In this document: positions 24,359 through 32,283 of the stretch, piece by piece | How positions within the stretch are numbered: position 1 is the stretch's first letter | How the letters are laid out: every line of letters starts with the position of its first letter | NCBI RefSeq assembly: GCF_002008365.1 | Contig: NZ_MRDL01000001.1 | Coordinates: 124,001 to 188,000 of the forward strand | Source: Rhizobium leguminosarum bv. viciae USDA 2370 | GTDB taxonomy: Bacteria > Pseudomonadota > Alphaproteobacteria > Rhizobiales > Rhizobiaceae | Reading direction: 5' to 3' | Length of the DNA stretch: 64,000 bases | Position numbers and translations under genes: made by a program | The notes under the pieces: model-generated | What the model saw: the letters and a program-made list of their open reading frames with translations, nothing else | What the model was told of the DNA's origin: nothing | Database searches by the model: none

Positions 24359-25156
24359 CTACTCCGCCGCTTCGATGAAGCGGTGGCGTTCATAGAGGAA
24401 TTTCAGCACGGCTTCACGGCATTTGAGATATGTCCGATCGGAGGCGAGCTCGATGCGATGGCGGGGGCGGGGCATGGTCACATCGAGCACTTCGCCGATA
24501 CGGGCCGCCGGGCCGTTGGTCATCATGACGATGCGATCGGACAGCAGCACCGCTTCATCGACGTCATGGGTAATCATCACCATCGTATTGCCAAGCCGTG
24601 CGTGGATTTCCATCACCGCGTCCTGAAGATGGGCGCGGGTCAGCGCATCGAGTGCGCCGAAGGGCTCGTCGAGCAGCAGGATCTTCGGCTCCATCGCAAG
24701 CGCGCGGGCAATGCCGACGCGCTGTTTCATGCCCCCGGAAATTTCCGAAGGCCGCTTATCCCTCGCATGCGCCATTTGCACAAGGTCGAGGTTGGCCATG
24801 ACCCAGTCATGCCGCTCGGCCTTGGTCTTCGTTCTGCTGAAGAGTTTGGAGACGGCGAGATTGACGTTCTCATAGACCGTCAGCCAGGGCAGCAGCGAGT
24901 GGTTCTGGAAGACGACGGCGCGCTCCGGTCCCGGTCCGTTGACCTCTCGGTTTTCAAGCAGCACGGCGCCCGCCGAAACCGGCGTCAGGCCGGCGATAAG
25001 GTTGAGGAGAGTGGACTTGCCGCAACCCGAATGGCCGATGATCGAGACGAATTCGCCTGCGGATATCGTCAGGTTGATATCCTTCAGGACCTCGGCGCGG
25101 ACGCCGCCCCGATCGAAATGTTTGTCGATATGATCGAGCTTAAGATAGGCGTTCAT
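24359..25156 (-). CDS. nrtD: Nitrate ABC transporter ATP-binding protein
   Basis: 265 residues from ATG 25156, preceded by GGGAGG. Walker A GHSGCGKST, Q-loop VVFQNHSLLPW, signature ISGGMKQRVGIARAL, Walker B ILLLDEPFGALD and switch His ITHDVDEA are intact. The sequence belongs to the nitrate/taurine/sulfonate group, and the binding protein two genes upstream is of NrtA type. No C-terminal regulatory domain (as in cyanobacterial NrtC) is present. Confidence 0.88.
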   Translation of the reverse strand: MNAYLKLDHIDKHFDRGGVRAEVLKDINLTISAGEFVSIIGHSGCGKSTLLNLIAGLTPVSAGAVLLENREVNGPGPERAVVFQNHSLLPWLTVYENVNLAVSKLFSRTKTKAERHDWVMANLDLVQMAHARDKRPSEISGGMKQRVGIARALAMEPKILLLDEPFGALDALTRAHLQDAVMEIHARLGNTMVMITHDVDEAVLLSDRIVMMTNGPAARIGEVLDVTMPRPRHRIELASDRTYLKCREAVLKFLYERHRFIEAAE

Positions 25157-25167
25157 AAATACCTCCC

Positions 25168-26060
25168 TCAGTTGGCCATGGCGCCGCGGGTGATGAGTTT
25201 GCCGAGCGCAGCCACCAGCTTGTCGAGAGCGAAGCCGACGATGCCGATATAGACGAGCGCGACGATGATGTCCGAAAGGCGCGACGAGTTCCACGCGTCC
25301 CAGATGAAGAAGCCGATGCCGACGCCGCCCGTCAGCATTTCGGCCGCGACGATGGCGAGCCAGGAGAGGCCGACGCCGATCCTGAGGCCGGTGAAGATAT
25401 AAGGCGCTGCCGAAGGCAGCATGATCTTCCAGAAAAATTCGAACTGATTGAGGCGCAGCACCTCGGCGACATTGCGGTAATCCTGCGGGATATTGCGGAC
25501 GCCGACGGCGGTGTTGATGATCACCGGCCAGATCGAAGTGATGAAGATAACGAAGATCGCCGAAGGGTTGGAATCCTGGAATGCCGCGAGCGACAGCGGC
25601 AACCAGGCGAGCGGCGGAACCGTCCGCAGTACCTGGAAGATCGGATCGAGGCCACGCATCGCCCAGACCGACTGGCCGATGATCGCGCCGATGATAACGC
25701 CAGCGACCGCGGCAAGGCCAAAGCCATAAACGACGCGCTGCAGCGAAACGAGCACGCGCCAGCCGAGCCCGATATCCTGGGAGCCGTAGTTGAAAAACGG
25801 AAAGGCGATCAGGTCAAAGCTATCCTGCCAGACCCGATGCGGCGAAGGCAAAGACGCATCCGCCGATGAACAGAGCACCTGCCAGACGAGCAGGATAAGT
25901 GCGAGCACGACGACCGGCGGGACGACATTGCGAAGTGCGGTCAGTGCCGCTCGACGAAAATCGATCCGCGATCCGTGTTTGCCGGAAAATGGCACAACCT
26001 TTGCTGCCGGCTTGGCAGAGGCGGCATGGAGGGATTTTCTTTATTTGCCAGGGCGGACAT
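25168..26060 (-). CDS. nrtB: Nitrate ABC transporter permease, apparent frameshift near the 5' end
   Basis: Binding-protein-dependent permease of the nitrate/sulfonate family, about six membrane segments, with the EAA-like loop NVAEVLRLNQFEFFWKIMLP. The continuous frame begins only at a GTG at 25995, which has no ribosome site. The natural start is ATG 26060, with GAGGAG seven bases upstream, giving MSALANKE. It goes out of frame after a run of four T on the plus strand (26035-26038). One extra base there would restore MSALANKEKSLHAASAKPAAKVV and a 297-residue protein, which agrees with related NrtB N-termini as I remember them. This is either a real mutation, slippage-tolerant, or a sequencing error; the membrane part is intact either way. 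Confidence 0.85.
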
Positions 26061-26087
26061 CAACGCGCTCCTCACGTGAATGAAAGG

Positions 26088-26110
26088 CCGGCGCGCCCGT
26101 CGCGCGCCGG
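26088..26110 (-). promoter_or_regulatory. GC-rich intercistronic stem-loop between nrtA and nrtB
   Basis: CCGGCGCG (26088-26095) pairs with CGCGCCGG (26103-26110) around a 7-base loop, just after the nrtA stop. No T run follows. Likely limits read-through or protects the nrtA transcript. Confidence 0.55.
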
Positions 26111-26119
26111 AGGCGGGGG

Positions 26120-27433
26120 TCAGGAGGCAGCCTTGATCGAAAGGCTGTCGAGATAGGCGGAAGGATTTTCCGGGTCGAAGACCTTACCGTCGAAGAAAGT
26201 CTCCTTGCCACGAGAAGACGATGCGGGAATATCGGCCGCCGCGACGCCGAGATCCTTGGCGGCCTCGCGCCAGATATCTTCGCGGTTCACCTGGTTGACC
26301 AACGCCTTGATGTCGGTGCTCGCCGGCAGATTTCCCCAGCGGATGTTCTCCGTCATGAACCAGGTATCGTGGCTCTTGAACGGGTAGGAGGCGCCGTCCT
26401 TCCAGAACTTCATATACAGGTCGGTGGCCTTGACCTCGCGGCCATTGCCATAATTGATGTCGCCCTTGAGGCGGCCGAGTACGTCCTTCGTCGGAACGTT
26501 GAACCATTGGCGCTTGCCGAGAATGTCAGCCATCTCCGCCTTGTTGTCCATGCTTTCGCACCACTGCTGAGCCTCCATGACAGCCATCAGCAGGGCCTTG
26601 GCAGCATTGGGATTCTTTTCGATCCAGTCGGCGCGCAGTCCGAGCGCCTTTTCGGGATGGCCCTTCCAGAGCTCGCCGGTGGTGGCTGCGGTAAAGCCGA
26701 TGCCCTGGTTGACGAGCTGCTCATTCCACGGTTCGCCCACACAGAAGACGTCCATGTTGCCGACCTTCATGTTGGCAACCATCTGCGGCGGCGGCACGAC
26801 GATGGTCAAAACGTCCTTGTTCGGATCGATGCCGCCGGCGGCGAGCCAGTAGCGGATCCAGAGGTCATGAGTGCCGCCCGGGAAGGTCATGGCGGCCTTG
26901 ATCTCCTTGCCCTCCGCCTTCTTTTTCTCGAATGCCGCCTTCAGCTTGGAGGAATCGAGCTGCACGCCGGTTTCGGCATATTCCTTGGCGACGGAAATGC
27001 CCTGGCTGTCGAGGTTGAGCCGGGCGAGGATCGCCATCGGCACCGGCTTATTGTTCTGCGTCACCTTGCCGGTATGCATGAGATAGGGGAGCGGCGAGAG
27101 GATATGGGCACCGTCGATGCCGTTTGCTGCGCCGCCCAGCACGAGATTGTCGCGGGTCGCACCCCAGGATGCCTGTTTGGCCACATCCGTTTCCGGAAGG
27201 CCATGCTTGTCGAAAAAGCCCTTTTCCTTGGCGATGATCAGCGGTGCGGAATCCGTGAGCGCGATAAAGCCGAGCTTGACACCTGCCACCTCAGGGCCTG
27301 CCCCGGCTGCGAAGGCGCCGGACGGAAAGGCGGTCTTGACGGCGCCGATGAGGGCAGCCGCTGCGGTCGTCTTGAGCATGCTGCGGCGAGTCATGCCGGT
27401 TGTCGAAATCCCAGTCTGCAAATTCTTTGTCAT
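26120..27433 (-). CDS. nrtA: Nitrate ABC transporter substrate-binding protein
   Basis: 437 residues from ATG 27433. A Tat-type signal is visible (MTRRSMLKTTAAAAL preceded by a short leader, ending near AFAAGAG). The mature part matches the NrtA/NasF family: GFIALTDSAPLIIAKEKGFF, GGTHDLWIRYWLAAGGIDP, DVFCVGEPWNEQLVNQG and a late ENIRWGNLPASTDI. It captures nitrate (possibly nitrite) in the periplasm. It is the first gene of the operon and is preceded by a long structured leader and sigma-54 promoter. Confidence 0.92.
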   Translation of the reverse strand: MTKNLQTGISTTGMTRRSMLKTTAAAALIGAVKTAFPSGAFAAGAGPEVAGVKLGFIALTDSAPLIIAKEKGFFDKHGLPETDVAKQASWGATRDNLVLGGAANGIDGAHILSPLPYLMHTGKVTQNNKPVPMAILARLNLDSQGISVAKEYAETGVQLDSSKLKAAFEKKKAEGKEIKAAMTFPGGTHDLWIRYWLAAGGIDPNKDVLTIVVPPPQMVANMKVGNMDVFCVGEPWNEQLVNQGIGFTAATTGELWKGHPEKALGLRADWIEKNPNAAKALLMAVMEAQQWCESMDNKAEMADILGKRQWFNVPTKDVLGRLKGDINYGNGREVKATDLYMKFWKDGASYPFKSHDTWFMTENIRWGNLPASTDIKALVNQVNREDIWREAAKDLGVAAADIPASSSRGKETFFDGKVFDPENPSAYLDSLSIKAAS

Positions 27434-27467
27434 GCGCAGGTTCCCTCTGCTGGCTGAATTTGGACAC

Positions 27468-27514
27468 AAAAAAACGCCGCCGGAATTTGCGTCCAGGGGA
27501 TGAGAGAATCCCGG
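27468..27514 (-). terminator. Possible leader terminator upstream of nrtA
   Basis: On the minus strand CCGGGATT (27514-27507) can pair with AATTCCGG (27487-27480), followed after five bases by seven consecutive U (27474-27468). It lies 35 bases before the nrtA start, the position expected of an antitermination-controlled terminator. The stem has one G-U pair and a long loop, so the fold is uncertain. Confidence 0.45.
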
Positions 27515-27547
27515 ATTGCAAAGACCTTGCGACGTCGGTGTCTGTTG

Positions 27548-27595
27548 TAGGCGCTTATGCCGCGCCTATCTGCACCGGTCGCCGTTGACCGATGC
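27548..27595 (-). promoter_or_regulatory. Tandem leader hairpins, candidate NasT (ANTAR) target
   Basis: Reading the minus strand from the predicted start: hairpin 1 has a 9-bp stem (27595-27587 with 27580-27572) and the hexaloop AACGGC, with A at position 1 and G at position 4 as ANTAR proteins require. Three bases later hairpin 2 has a 7-bp stem TAGGCGC/GCGCCTA (27568-27548) with a 7-base loop that does not match the A1/G4 rule. The pair precedes the possible terminator. Confidence 0.5.
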
Positions 27596-27606
27596 GTCTC
27601 AGAACC

Positions 27607-27623
27607 TGCAAGCAGCGTGCCAA
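27607..27623 (-). promoter_or_regulatory. Sigma-54 (RpoN) promoter of nrtABD
   Basis: Minus-strand TTGGCACGCTGCTTGCA matches the TGGCAC-N5-TTGCA consensus completely, with GG (27621-27620) and GC (27609-27608) ten bases apart. The predicted start near 27597 gives a leader of about 160 nucleotides. Fits NtrC control of nitrate uptake. Confidence 0.85.
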
Positions 27624-27901
27624 TTTCGAGAGGAATTGGTAACAGCATGAAGAAAAAGGAGAAATGGTAAGAATTGACGAATGCTTATTTCTTAGGCTTT
27701 CTATTTTCTGCTTCCGTTTTGTGCGATTGCTAGCGTAGTGGCGGTCATGGGAGCGCTCTATTTGTGCAGTGCACGCAATATCGAAGCTACGATGACGCAG
27801 GCGGCAGAATGGGTTCTGCTCGCTTTATTCGTCGGTATTTGCCAGCAGCAAAGCTCAAGAGGGAAGGGCAAGCGTGGCGATTGCCTCGCCATCACCTCAT
27901 T

Positions 27902-28906
27902 TCATTGCAGCAAGGATACGAGGCCGTAGAACGCTGCGGATATTGCTGCAGCCGCTGGCATCGTAACGATCCAGGCTATCACGATGTTGCCGGCCAATCC
28001 CCAGCGCACGGCTGAGACACGACGAGCTGCGCCCACTCCAACGATTGCTCCGGTGATGGTATGCGTCGTCGAAACGGGAATACCGAGCCACGTCGCTCCG
28101 AAGAGTGTCAACGCTCCGCCCGTCTCTGCGCAGAAACCTTGCATGGGATTGAGCCGGGTGATCTTCGACCCCATGGTATGAACGATCCGCCATCCGCCAA
28201 AGAGCGTCCCGAGAGCCATTGCCGACTGACAGGAAATGACCACCCAGAAAGGCACGTAGAATGTCGGGCCGAGATATCCCTGGCTGAACAAGAGCACCGC
28301 GATGATGCCCATCGTCTTCTGCGCATCGTTCCCGCCGTGGCCAAGCGAATAAAGCGAAGCAGACACAAACTGCATGACGCGAAATGTGCGATCCACCGCA
28401 AACGGCGTTTGCCGGATGAATAACCAGGAGACGGCGAGCACCAGCACGAGGGCAAGCAGGAAGCCGATGGCTGGCGAAAGGAAAATGGCACCGACGGTCT
28501 TTAGGAGGCCGTTCCAGACGATCGAGCTGAAGCCCACCTTTGCCAGACCGGCCCCCACCAGCCCACCGACAAGCGCATGCGACGAGCTCGACGGAATCCC
28601 GAAAATCCAGGTAAGAATATTCCAAATGATGGCGCCCATGAGTGCGGCGAAAATCACTTGAGGCGAAACGATCGCAGGATCGATGATGCCGGTCCCCAGT
28701 GTTTCGGCCACGTGCAGGCCGAAGAACAGGAATGCGATGAAGTTGAAGAATGCTGCCCAGGCGACCGCATATTGCGGCCGCAGGACGCGGGTCGAGACGA
28801 TCGTGGCAATCGAATTGGCCGCGTCATGCAGACCGTTGAGAAAATCGAAGAACAGGGCGACGACGACCAAGCCGACAAGCAGCGGCAGAGCGAGGGAGGC
28901 TTCCAT
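27902..28906 (-). CDS. pit: Low-affinity inorganic phosphate transporter, PiT family
   Basis: 334 residues, about ten membrane segments. The two inverted PiT signatures are visible: FLNGLHDAANSIATIVSTR near the N-terminus and YSLGHGGNDAQKTMGII in the second half, plus GIPVSTTHTITGAIVG. It imports metal-phosphate with protons. It starts on the last base of the upstream PhoU-like gene, the orfA-pit arrangement known from Sinorhizobium meliloti. Confidence 0.93.
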   Translation of the reverse strand: MEASLALPLLVGLVVVALFFDFLNGLHDAANSIATIVSTRVLRPQYAVAWAAFFNFIAFLFFGLHVAETLGTGIIDPAIVSPQVIFAALMGAIIWNILTWIFGIPSSSSHALVGGLVGAGLAKVGFSSIVWNGLLKTVGAIFLSPAIGFLLALVLVLAVSWLFIRQTPFAVDRTFRVMQFVSASLYSLGHGGNDAQKTMGIIAVLLFSQGYLGPTFYVPFWVVISCQSAMALGTLFGGWRIVHTMGSKITRLNPMQGFCAETGGALTLFGATWLGIPVSTTHTITGAIVGVGAARRVSAVRWGLAGNIVIAWIVTMPAAAAISAAFYGLVSLLQ

Positions 28907-29550
28907 CAGACGTTCTCGATGAGAATGCCGCTGATTTCGTTGGCGACATCCTCGAAGCGGTCGACGACTTTCTCCAGCTCTCCGTAAATTTCGCTTCCGA
29001 TCATGTAGGCCATCGCATTGCCGCTGGCGCCATGTCGCAGAAACAGATCCTTCAAACCCTGGTCGTGGAGCTCATCGGAACGTCCCTCCACTCGGGTGAC
29101 CTCCTCCGCGATGGCCGCGAGGCGCTGCGCATTGGCTCCCAATCTGTCGAGGAGGGGTATCGCTTCCGCGACAAGGTTTGCCGCCTTGACGATTTCACTG
29201 CCCATCTCCTGCATGAGCGGATCGAAGCTGGATTGCTCGAACAAGCGGATCGTCTTGACTGTCTTGTGCATCATGTCGATCGCATCATCCATCGACTGAA
29301 TGAGGTCTTTGATGTCTCCCCGGTCGAAGGGCGTGATGAAGCTTCGTCGAACGGCAAGAAGAACGTCACGCGTGACGTCGTCCGCCTCGTTTTCCAATGC
29401 GACTATTCGATCGCAGTTTTCCTGAACGTCATTGCCCTTCAGAAGTTGATCGAGGGCGTGCGCCGCAGCAACGACGGTCTTCGAGTGCTTGGAAAACATT
29501 TCAAAGAATCTGTCTTCCCGTGGCATCAGCTTGCGAAAAATGCTCATCAT
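28906..29550 (-). CDS. PhoU-like (DUF47, TIGR00153) protein partnered with Pit
   Basis: 214 residues, all helical. Segments DRFFEMFSKHSKTVVAAAH, FITPFDRGDIKDLIQSMDDAIDMMHKT and SEIYGELEKVVDRFEDVANEISGI are typical of the Pit accessory protein, which has PhoU-like acidic metal-binding repeats. It is thought to modulate the Pit transporter. Two ATG codons (29550, 29547) are equally usable. A Pho box lies just upstream. Confidence 0.9.
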   Translation of the reverse strand: MMSIFRKLMPREDRFFEMFSKHSKTVVAAAHALDQLLKGNDVQENCDRIVALENEADDVTRDVLLAVRRSFITPFDRGDIKDLIQSMDDAIDMMHKTVKTIRLFEQSSFDPLMQEMGSEIVKAANLVAEAIPLLDRLGANAQRLAAIAEEVTRVEGRSDELHDQGLKDLFLRHGASGNAMAYMIGSEIYGELEKVVDRFEDVANEISGILIENV

Positions 29551-29577
29551 GCCTGCGAACCTTCCTCGTGCGGCCGA

Positions 29578-29595
29578 TTGTCATAAAAGTGTCAT
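29578..29595 (+). promoter_or_regulatory. Pho box (PhoB binding site)
   Basis: TTGTCAT (29578-29584) AAAA GTGTCAT (29589-29595): two TGTCAT repeats with an 11-base period, the PhoB consensus. It lies between orfA-pit (minus) and the NUDIX gene (plus), with the repeats oriented towards the NUDIX gene. In S. meliloti orfA-pit is repressed by PhoB. Confidence 0.65.
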
Positions 29596-29646
29596 AAACA
29601 CGCTCAGGCAATTGAAGCAACATGCAAATTCGGTAATTCAATCAAT

Positions 29647-30180
29647 ATGACACCTAGCAAAAAAGCCAGGAAGCCTCGACCGGACAAGTCCCAACCACTG
29701 CTGCGACAGCTCGCTGCTGTTCCTGAAGTGCTGTTCGCCGGTGCATTCCGTCAACAATATGGTGCTATTTGCTTCCGTCACGGCAATGCCGGATCCGAGG
29801 TCGAAATCCTGGTGATCACGTCTCGCGAGAGCGCGCGCTGGGTCATCCCGAAAGGATGGCCGATGAAGGGGAAAAAGCCTTTCGAAGCAGCAGCAATCGA
29901 GGCCTGGGAGGAGGCAGGCGTACGCGGGGTGGTGAAGAAGAAGCCGGTCGGCCGCTATACCTATCTGAAAGAACTCGACAATGGCGATGTGGCGCCCTGT
30001 ATCGTCGACATGTTTCAGATTGAAGTCACGGAGGTCAGCGGCGATTTCAAGGAGCGGGGTCAGCGTATTCTCGAATGGGTCAGCCCGGATGAAGCGGCAA
30101 GACGCGTTCGCGAGATCGAACTCAAGTCGCTGCTCGTCCAATTTGACGCGCGCGGTGGCAAGAAACGCGATCGCGGCTGA
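29647..30180 (+). CDS. NUDIX hydrolase, DIPP-like
   Basis: 177 residues. It has a NUDIX fold with box PKGWPMKGKKPFEAAAIEAW followed by EEAGV. Aligned with diphosphoinositol-polyphosphate/Ap(n)A hydrolases, the metal-binding glutamates of EAWEEAG are kept, but the first Glu of the consensus GX5E is Lys and the conserved Arg before EAWEE is Ile. A basic N-terminus (KKARKPRPDK) and C-terminus flank the domain. The substrate is a nucleoside diphosphate-linked or inositol pyrophosphate compound by family. The Pho box 52 bases upstream suggests phosphate control. Confidence 0.85.
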   Translation: MTPSKKARKPRPDKSQPLLRQLAAVPEVLFAGAFRQQYGAICFRHGNAGSEVEILVITSRESARWVIPKGWPMKGKKPFEAAAIEAWEEAGVRGVVKKKPVGRYTYLKELDNGDVAPCIVDMFQIEVTEVSGDFKERGQRILEWVSPDEAARRVREIELKSLLVQFDARGGKKRDRG

Positions 30181-30203
30181 CCACGGGCTTTTTCGGCGAC
30201 ACG

Positions 30204-30240
30204 TTACAGCGCCGCGCGTCTTTTTAAGGAATTATGCAGT
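30204..30240. repeat. Truncated copy of the 9.6-kb rhizobial repeat
   Basis: Shares TTACAGCGCCGCGCGTC (30204-30220) with the 5' part and AATTATGCAG (30230-30239) with the 3' end of the element at 9627-9725; the roughly 60-base middle is missing. It lies between convergent genes (NUDIX and a permease). Confidence 0.65.
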
Positions 30241-30274
30241 AGGTGTTTGATCCCGAAACCCGCCTTCCGCACCC

Positions 30275-31186
30275 CTATCGCTCGAATGGTTCGCCGAGTG
30301 AAGCGACGCCGTTCAGTTTCAGCAGACGACGGTCAGCGGAGATGATGCCGAGCACGATGATCGTGACGAGATATGGCAGGCTCGAGAGCAATTGCGAGGG
30401 AACGTCCAGTCCGGTTGCCTGGGCTGCAAGCCCCATCAGCGAGACCGCCCCGAACAGGCAGGCCCCGAGGAAGATCCGGCCGGTGAGCCAAGTCCCGAAA
30501 ACGACGAGGGCGATGGCGATCCAGCCGCGCCCGGCGATCATCCCGTCGGCCCAGAGTGGGGTATAGACCACCGACGCATAGGCACCGGCGAAGCCGGCCA
30601 TCGCACCGCCGAAGGCGATAGCGAGAACGCGGACTGACATTACCGAATAACCGATCGCGTGAGCGGCCTTCGGGTTCTCGCCAACGGCGCGGACGATGAG
30701 GCCAAGCTTGGTGTAGGCAAATATGGCCCAGAGAGCGAGGGTCGCGGCGAGCGAAATCCACACGACGATGTCCTGGACGAAAAGGCCGCCAACAACCGGC
30801 AATTCCGAAAGCCCGGGAAGGGCAAGCTTGGGAAGTCCCCTGACGGTGAGGCTTTCATAAGTCTTGCCGAAAAGCGCGGAGAGGCCCTGGCCGAGAATGC
30901 CGATGGCAAGACCGGCTGCCACCTGGTTTGCCCGGAATCCCAGCGTGACGAAGGCAAAAAGCAGGGAAAGGACGGCGCTGCCGAACCCCGCGACGACGAA
31001 GCCCAGGAGATGTCCGCCGCCCTGATAGACGACAATGAAGGCGAGCACGGCACCGAAGGCCATCAATCCCTCGACCCCGAGGTTGAGAACGCCGGCGCGC
31101 TCGGCCACCAGTTCGCCGAGGGCTGCGAGAAGAAACGGTGTCGCAGCCGCAAGCATGCCGGCAAGGATGAACTCGATGGCGTTCAT
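30275..31186 (-). CDS. BMP-type ABC transporter permease, second subunit (second system)
   Basis: 303 residues from ATG 31186, overlapping the stop of the partner permease by four bases. It has ERAGVLNLGVEGLMAFGAV, GYSVMSVRVLAIAFGGAMAGFAGAYASV and eight or so hydrophobic segments, as in nucleoside permeases. It is the last gene of the transporter-deaminase-oxygenase operon. Confidence 0.9.
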   Translation of the reverse strand: MNAIEFILAGMLAAATPFLLAALGELVAERAGVLNLGVEGLMAFGAVLAFIVVYQGGGHLLGFVVAGFGSAVLSLLFAFVTLGFRANQVAAGLAIGILGQGLSALFGKTYESLTVRGLPKLALPGLSELPVVGGLFVQDIVVWISLAATLALWAIFAYTKLGLIVRAVGENPKAAHAIGYSVMSVRVLAIAFGGAMAGFAGAYASVVYTPLWADGMIAGRGWIAIALVVFGTWLTGRIFLGACLFGAVSLMGLAAQATGLDVPSQLLSSLPYLVTIIVLGIISADRRLLKLNGVASLGEPFER

Positions 31187-32283
31187 GACGGGCTCCGATG
31201 GACGGCGCGTCGCCATTCAAGGCGATAGCGCACGAAGGCGACGGCGATGAGGTAGGCGAGCAGCAGGCTACCCTGGAAGACACGGACGGCGGCGATCGGC
31301 AGGTTGGCCGAGACCATGGCATTGTCGCCACCGATATAGATGACCGCCATGACCAGCGCCGAGACCACGATGCCAATCGGATGCAGGCCGCCGAGATAGG
31401 CGACGATGATGGCCGCATAACCATAGCCGCTCGCGACCGAACGCTGCAACTGGCCGAGCGGGCCTGCGACTTCGGCGGCACCGGCAAGACCAGCTGCAAA
31501 ACCCCCGATCAGCAGCGAAAGCCAGATCGCCCAACCTTCCTTGAAGCCGGCATAGCCGGCAGCCCGCGGCGCCAGCCCACCGACCTGCAGCTTGTAGCCG
31601 ATGAAGCTCCTCTGCATGAAAACCCAGGCCGCAACCGACAAGGCGAGCGTGATGAGGAATGAGACGTTGAGGCGGGTCCCGGAAATCAGCGTTGGCACCA
31701 TCGCATCATACTGGAACATCACCGACTGGGGGAAGTTGAAGCCGTTCGGATCCTTCCAGGGGCCGAGCAGCAGATAGTTCAGCAGTTGCGCCGCAACGAG
31801 GCTCAGCATCAGTGAAACGAGGATCTCGTTGGCGTTGAGGCGCACGCGCCAGAAGGCGGTGAGAGAAGCCCAAAGTGCGCCGCCGATGGCGCCGAGCAGC
31901 AGCATCGCCGGCCAGATCCACTGGCCCGTTGCCTGGGGAAACCAGACCGGAATGGCAGACGCGAAGATCGCACCGAGAATGAACTGGCCTTCGGCGCCGA
32001 TGTTGAAGACCTTGGCACGAAAGCCGATCGCCAGTCCCTGTGCGATCAGAAGGAGCGGGCCTGCCTTTAAAAGCACTTCCGAAAATGACGCCCAGGAGAG
32101 GAAAGGCTCGAAAAGCATCGCATAAACGACCGCGACAGGGTCACGGCCCATCAAGATGTAAAGGCCGAGATTGAGCGCGATTGCTATGACAAGTGCTATG
32201 ACGGGCGCCAGCAAGGTCGCAGCAAGCGAGGCGCGCTCCCGGCGGACCAGGGTGGGAACGAAAGCAGGGGACCAAGCACTCAT
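31183..32283 (-). CDS. BMP-type ABC transporter permease, first subunit (second system)
   Basis: 366 residues, about nine membrane segments. Diagnostic segments are GFRAKVFNIGAEGQFILGA, LNANEILVSLMLSLVAAQLLNYL and SGYGYAAIIVAYLGGLHPIGIVVSALVM. The start overlaps the ATPase stop by four bases (ATGA). It pairs with the following permease. Confidence 0.9.
   Translation of the reverse strand: MSAWSPAFVPTLVRRERASLAATLLAPVIALVIAIALNLGLYILMGRDPVAVVYAMLFEPFLSWASFSEVLLKAGPLLLIAQGLAIGFRAKVFNIGAEGQFILGAIFASAIPVWFPQATGQWIWPAMLLLGAIGGALWASLTAFWRVRLNANEILVSLMLSLVAAQLLNYLLLGPWKDPNGFNFPQSVMFQYDAMVPTLISGTRLNVSFLITLALSVAAWVFMQRSFIGYKLQVGGLAPRAAGYAGFKEGWAIWLSLLIGGFAAGLAGAAEVAGPLGQLQRSVASGYGYAAIIVAYLGGLHPIGIVVSALVMAVIYIGGDNAMVSANLPIAAVRVFQGSLLLAYLIAVAFVRYRLEWRRAVHRSPS

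Larger units (their letters stand above)
27434..27901. other. Gene-free control region upstream of the nitrate transporter
   Basis: 468 bases between nrtA and pit. From nrtA outward it contains the terminator-like stem, two hairpins, the sigma-54 promoter and, about 140 bases upstream of it, an 11-bp palindrome GTGCAGTGCAC (27764-27774) that could be an activator site. No convincing open frame. Confidence 0.6.
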
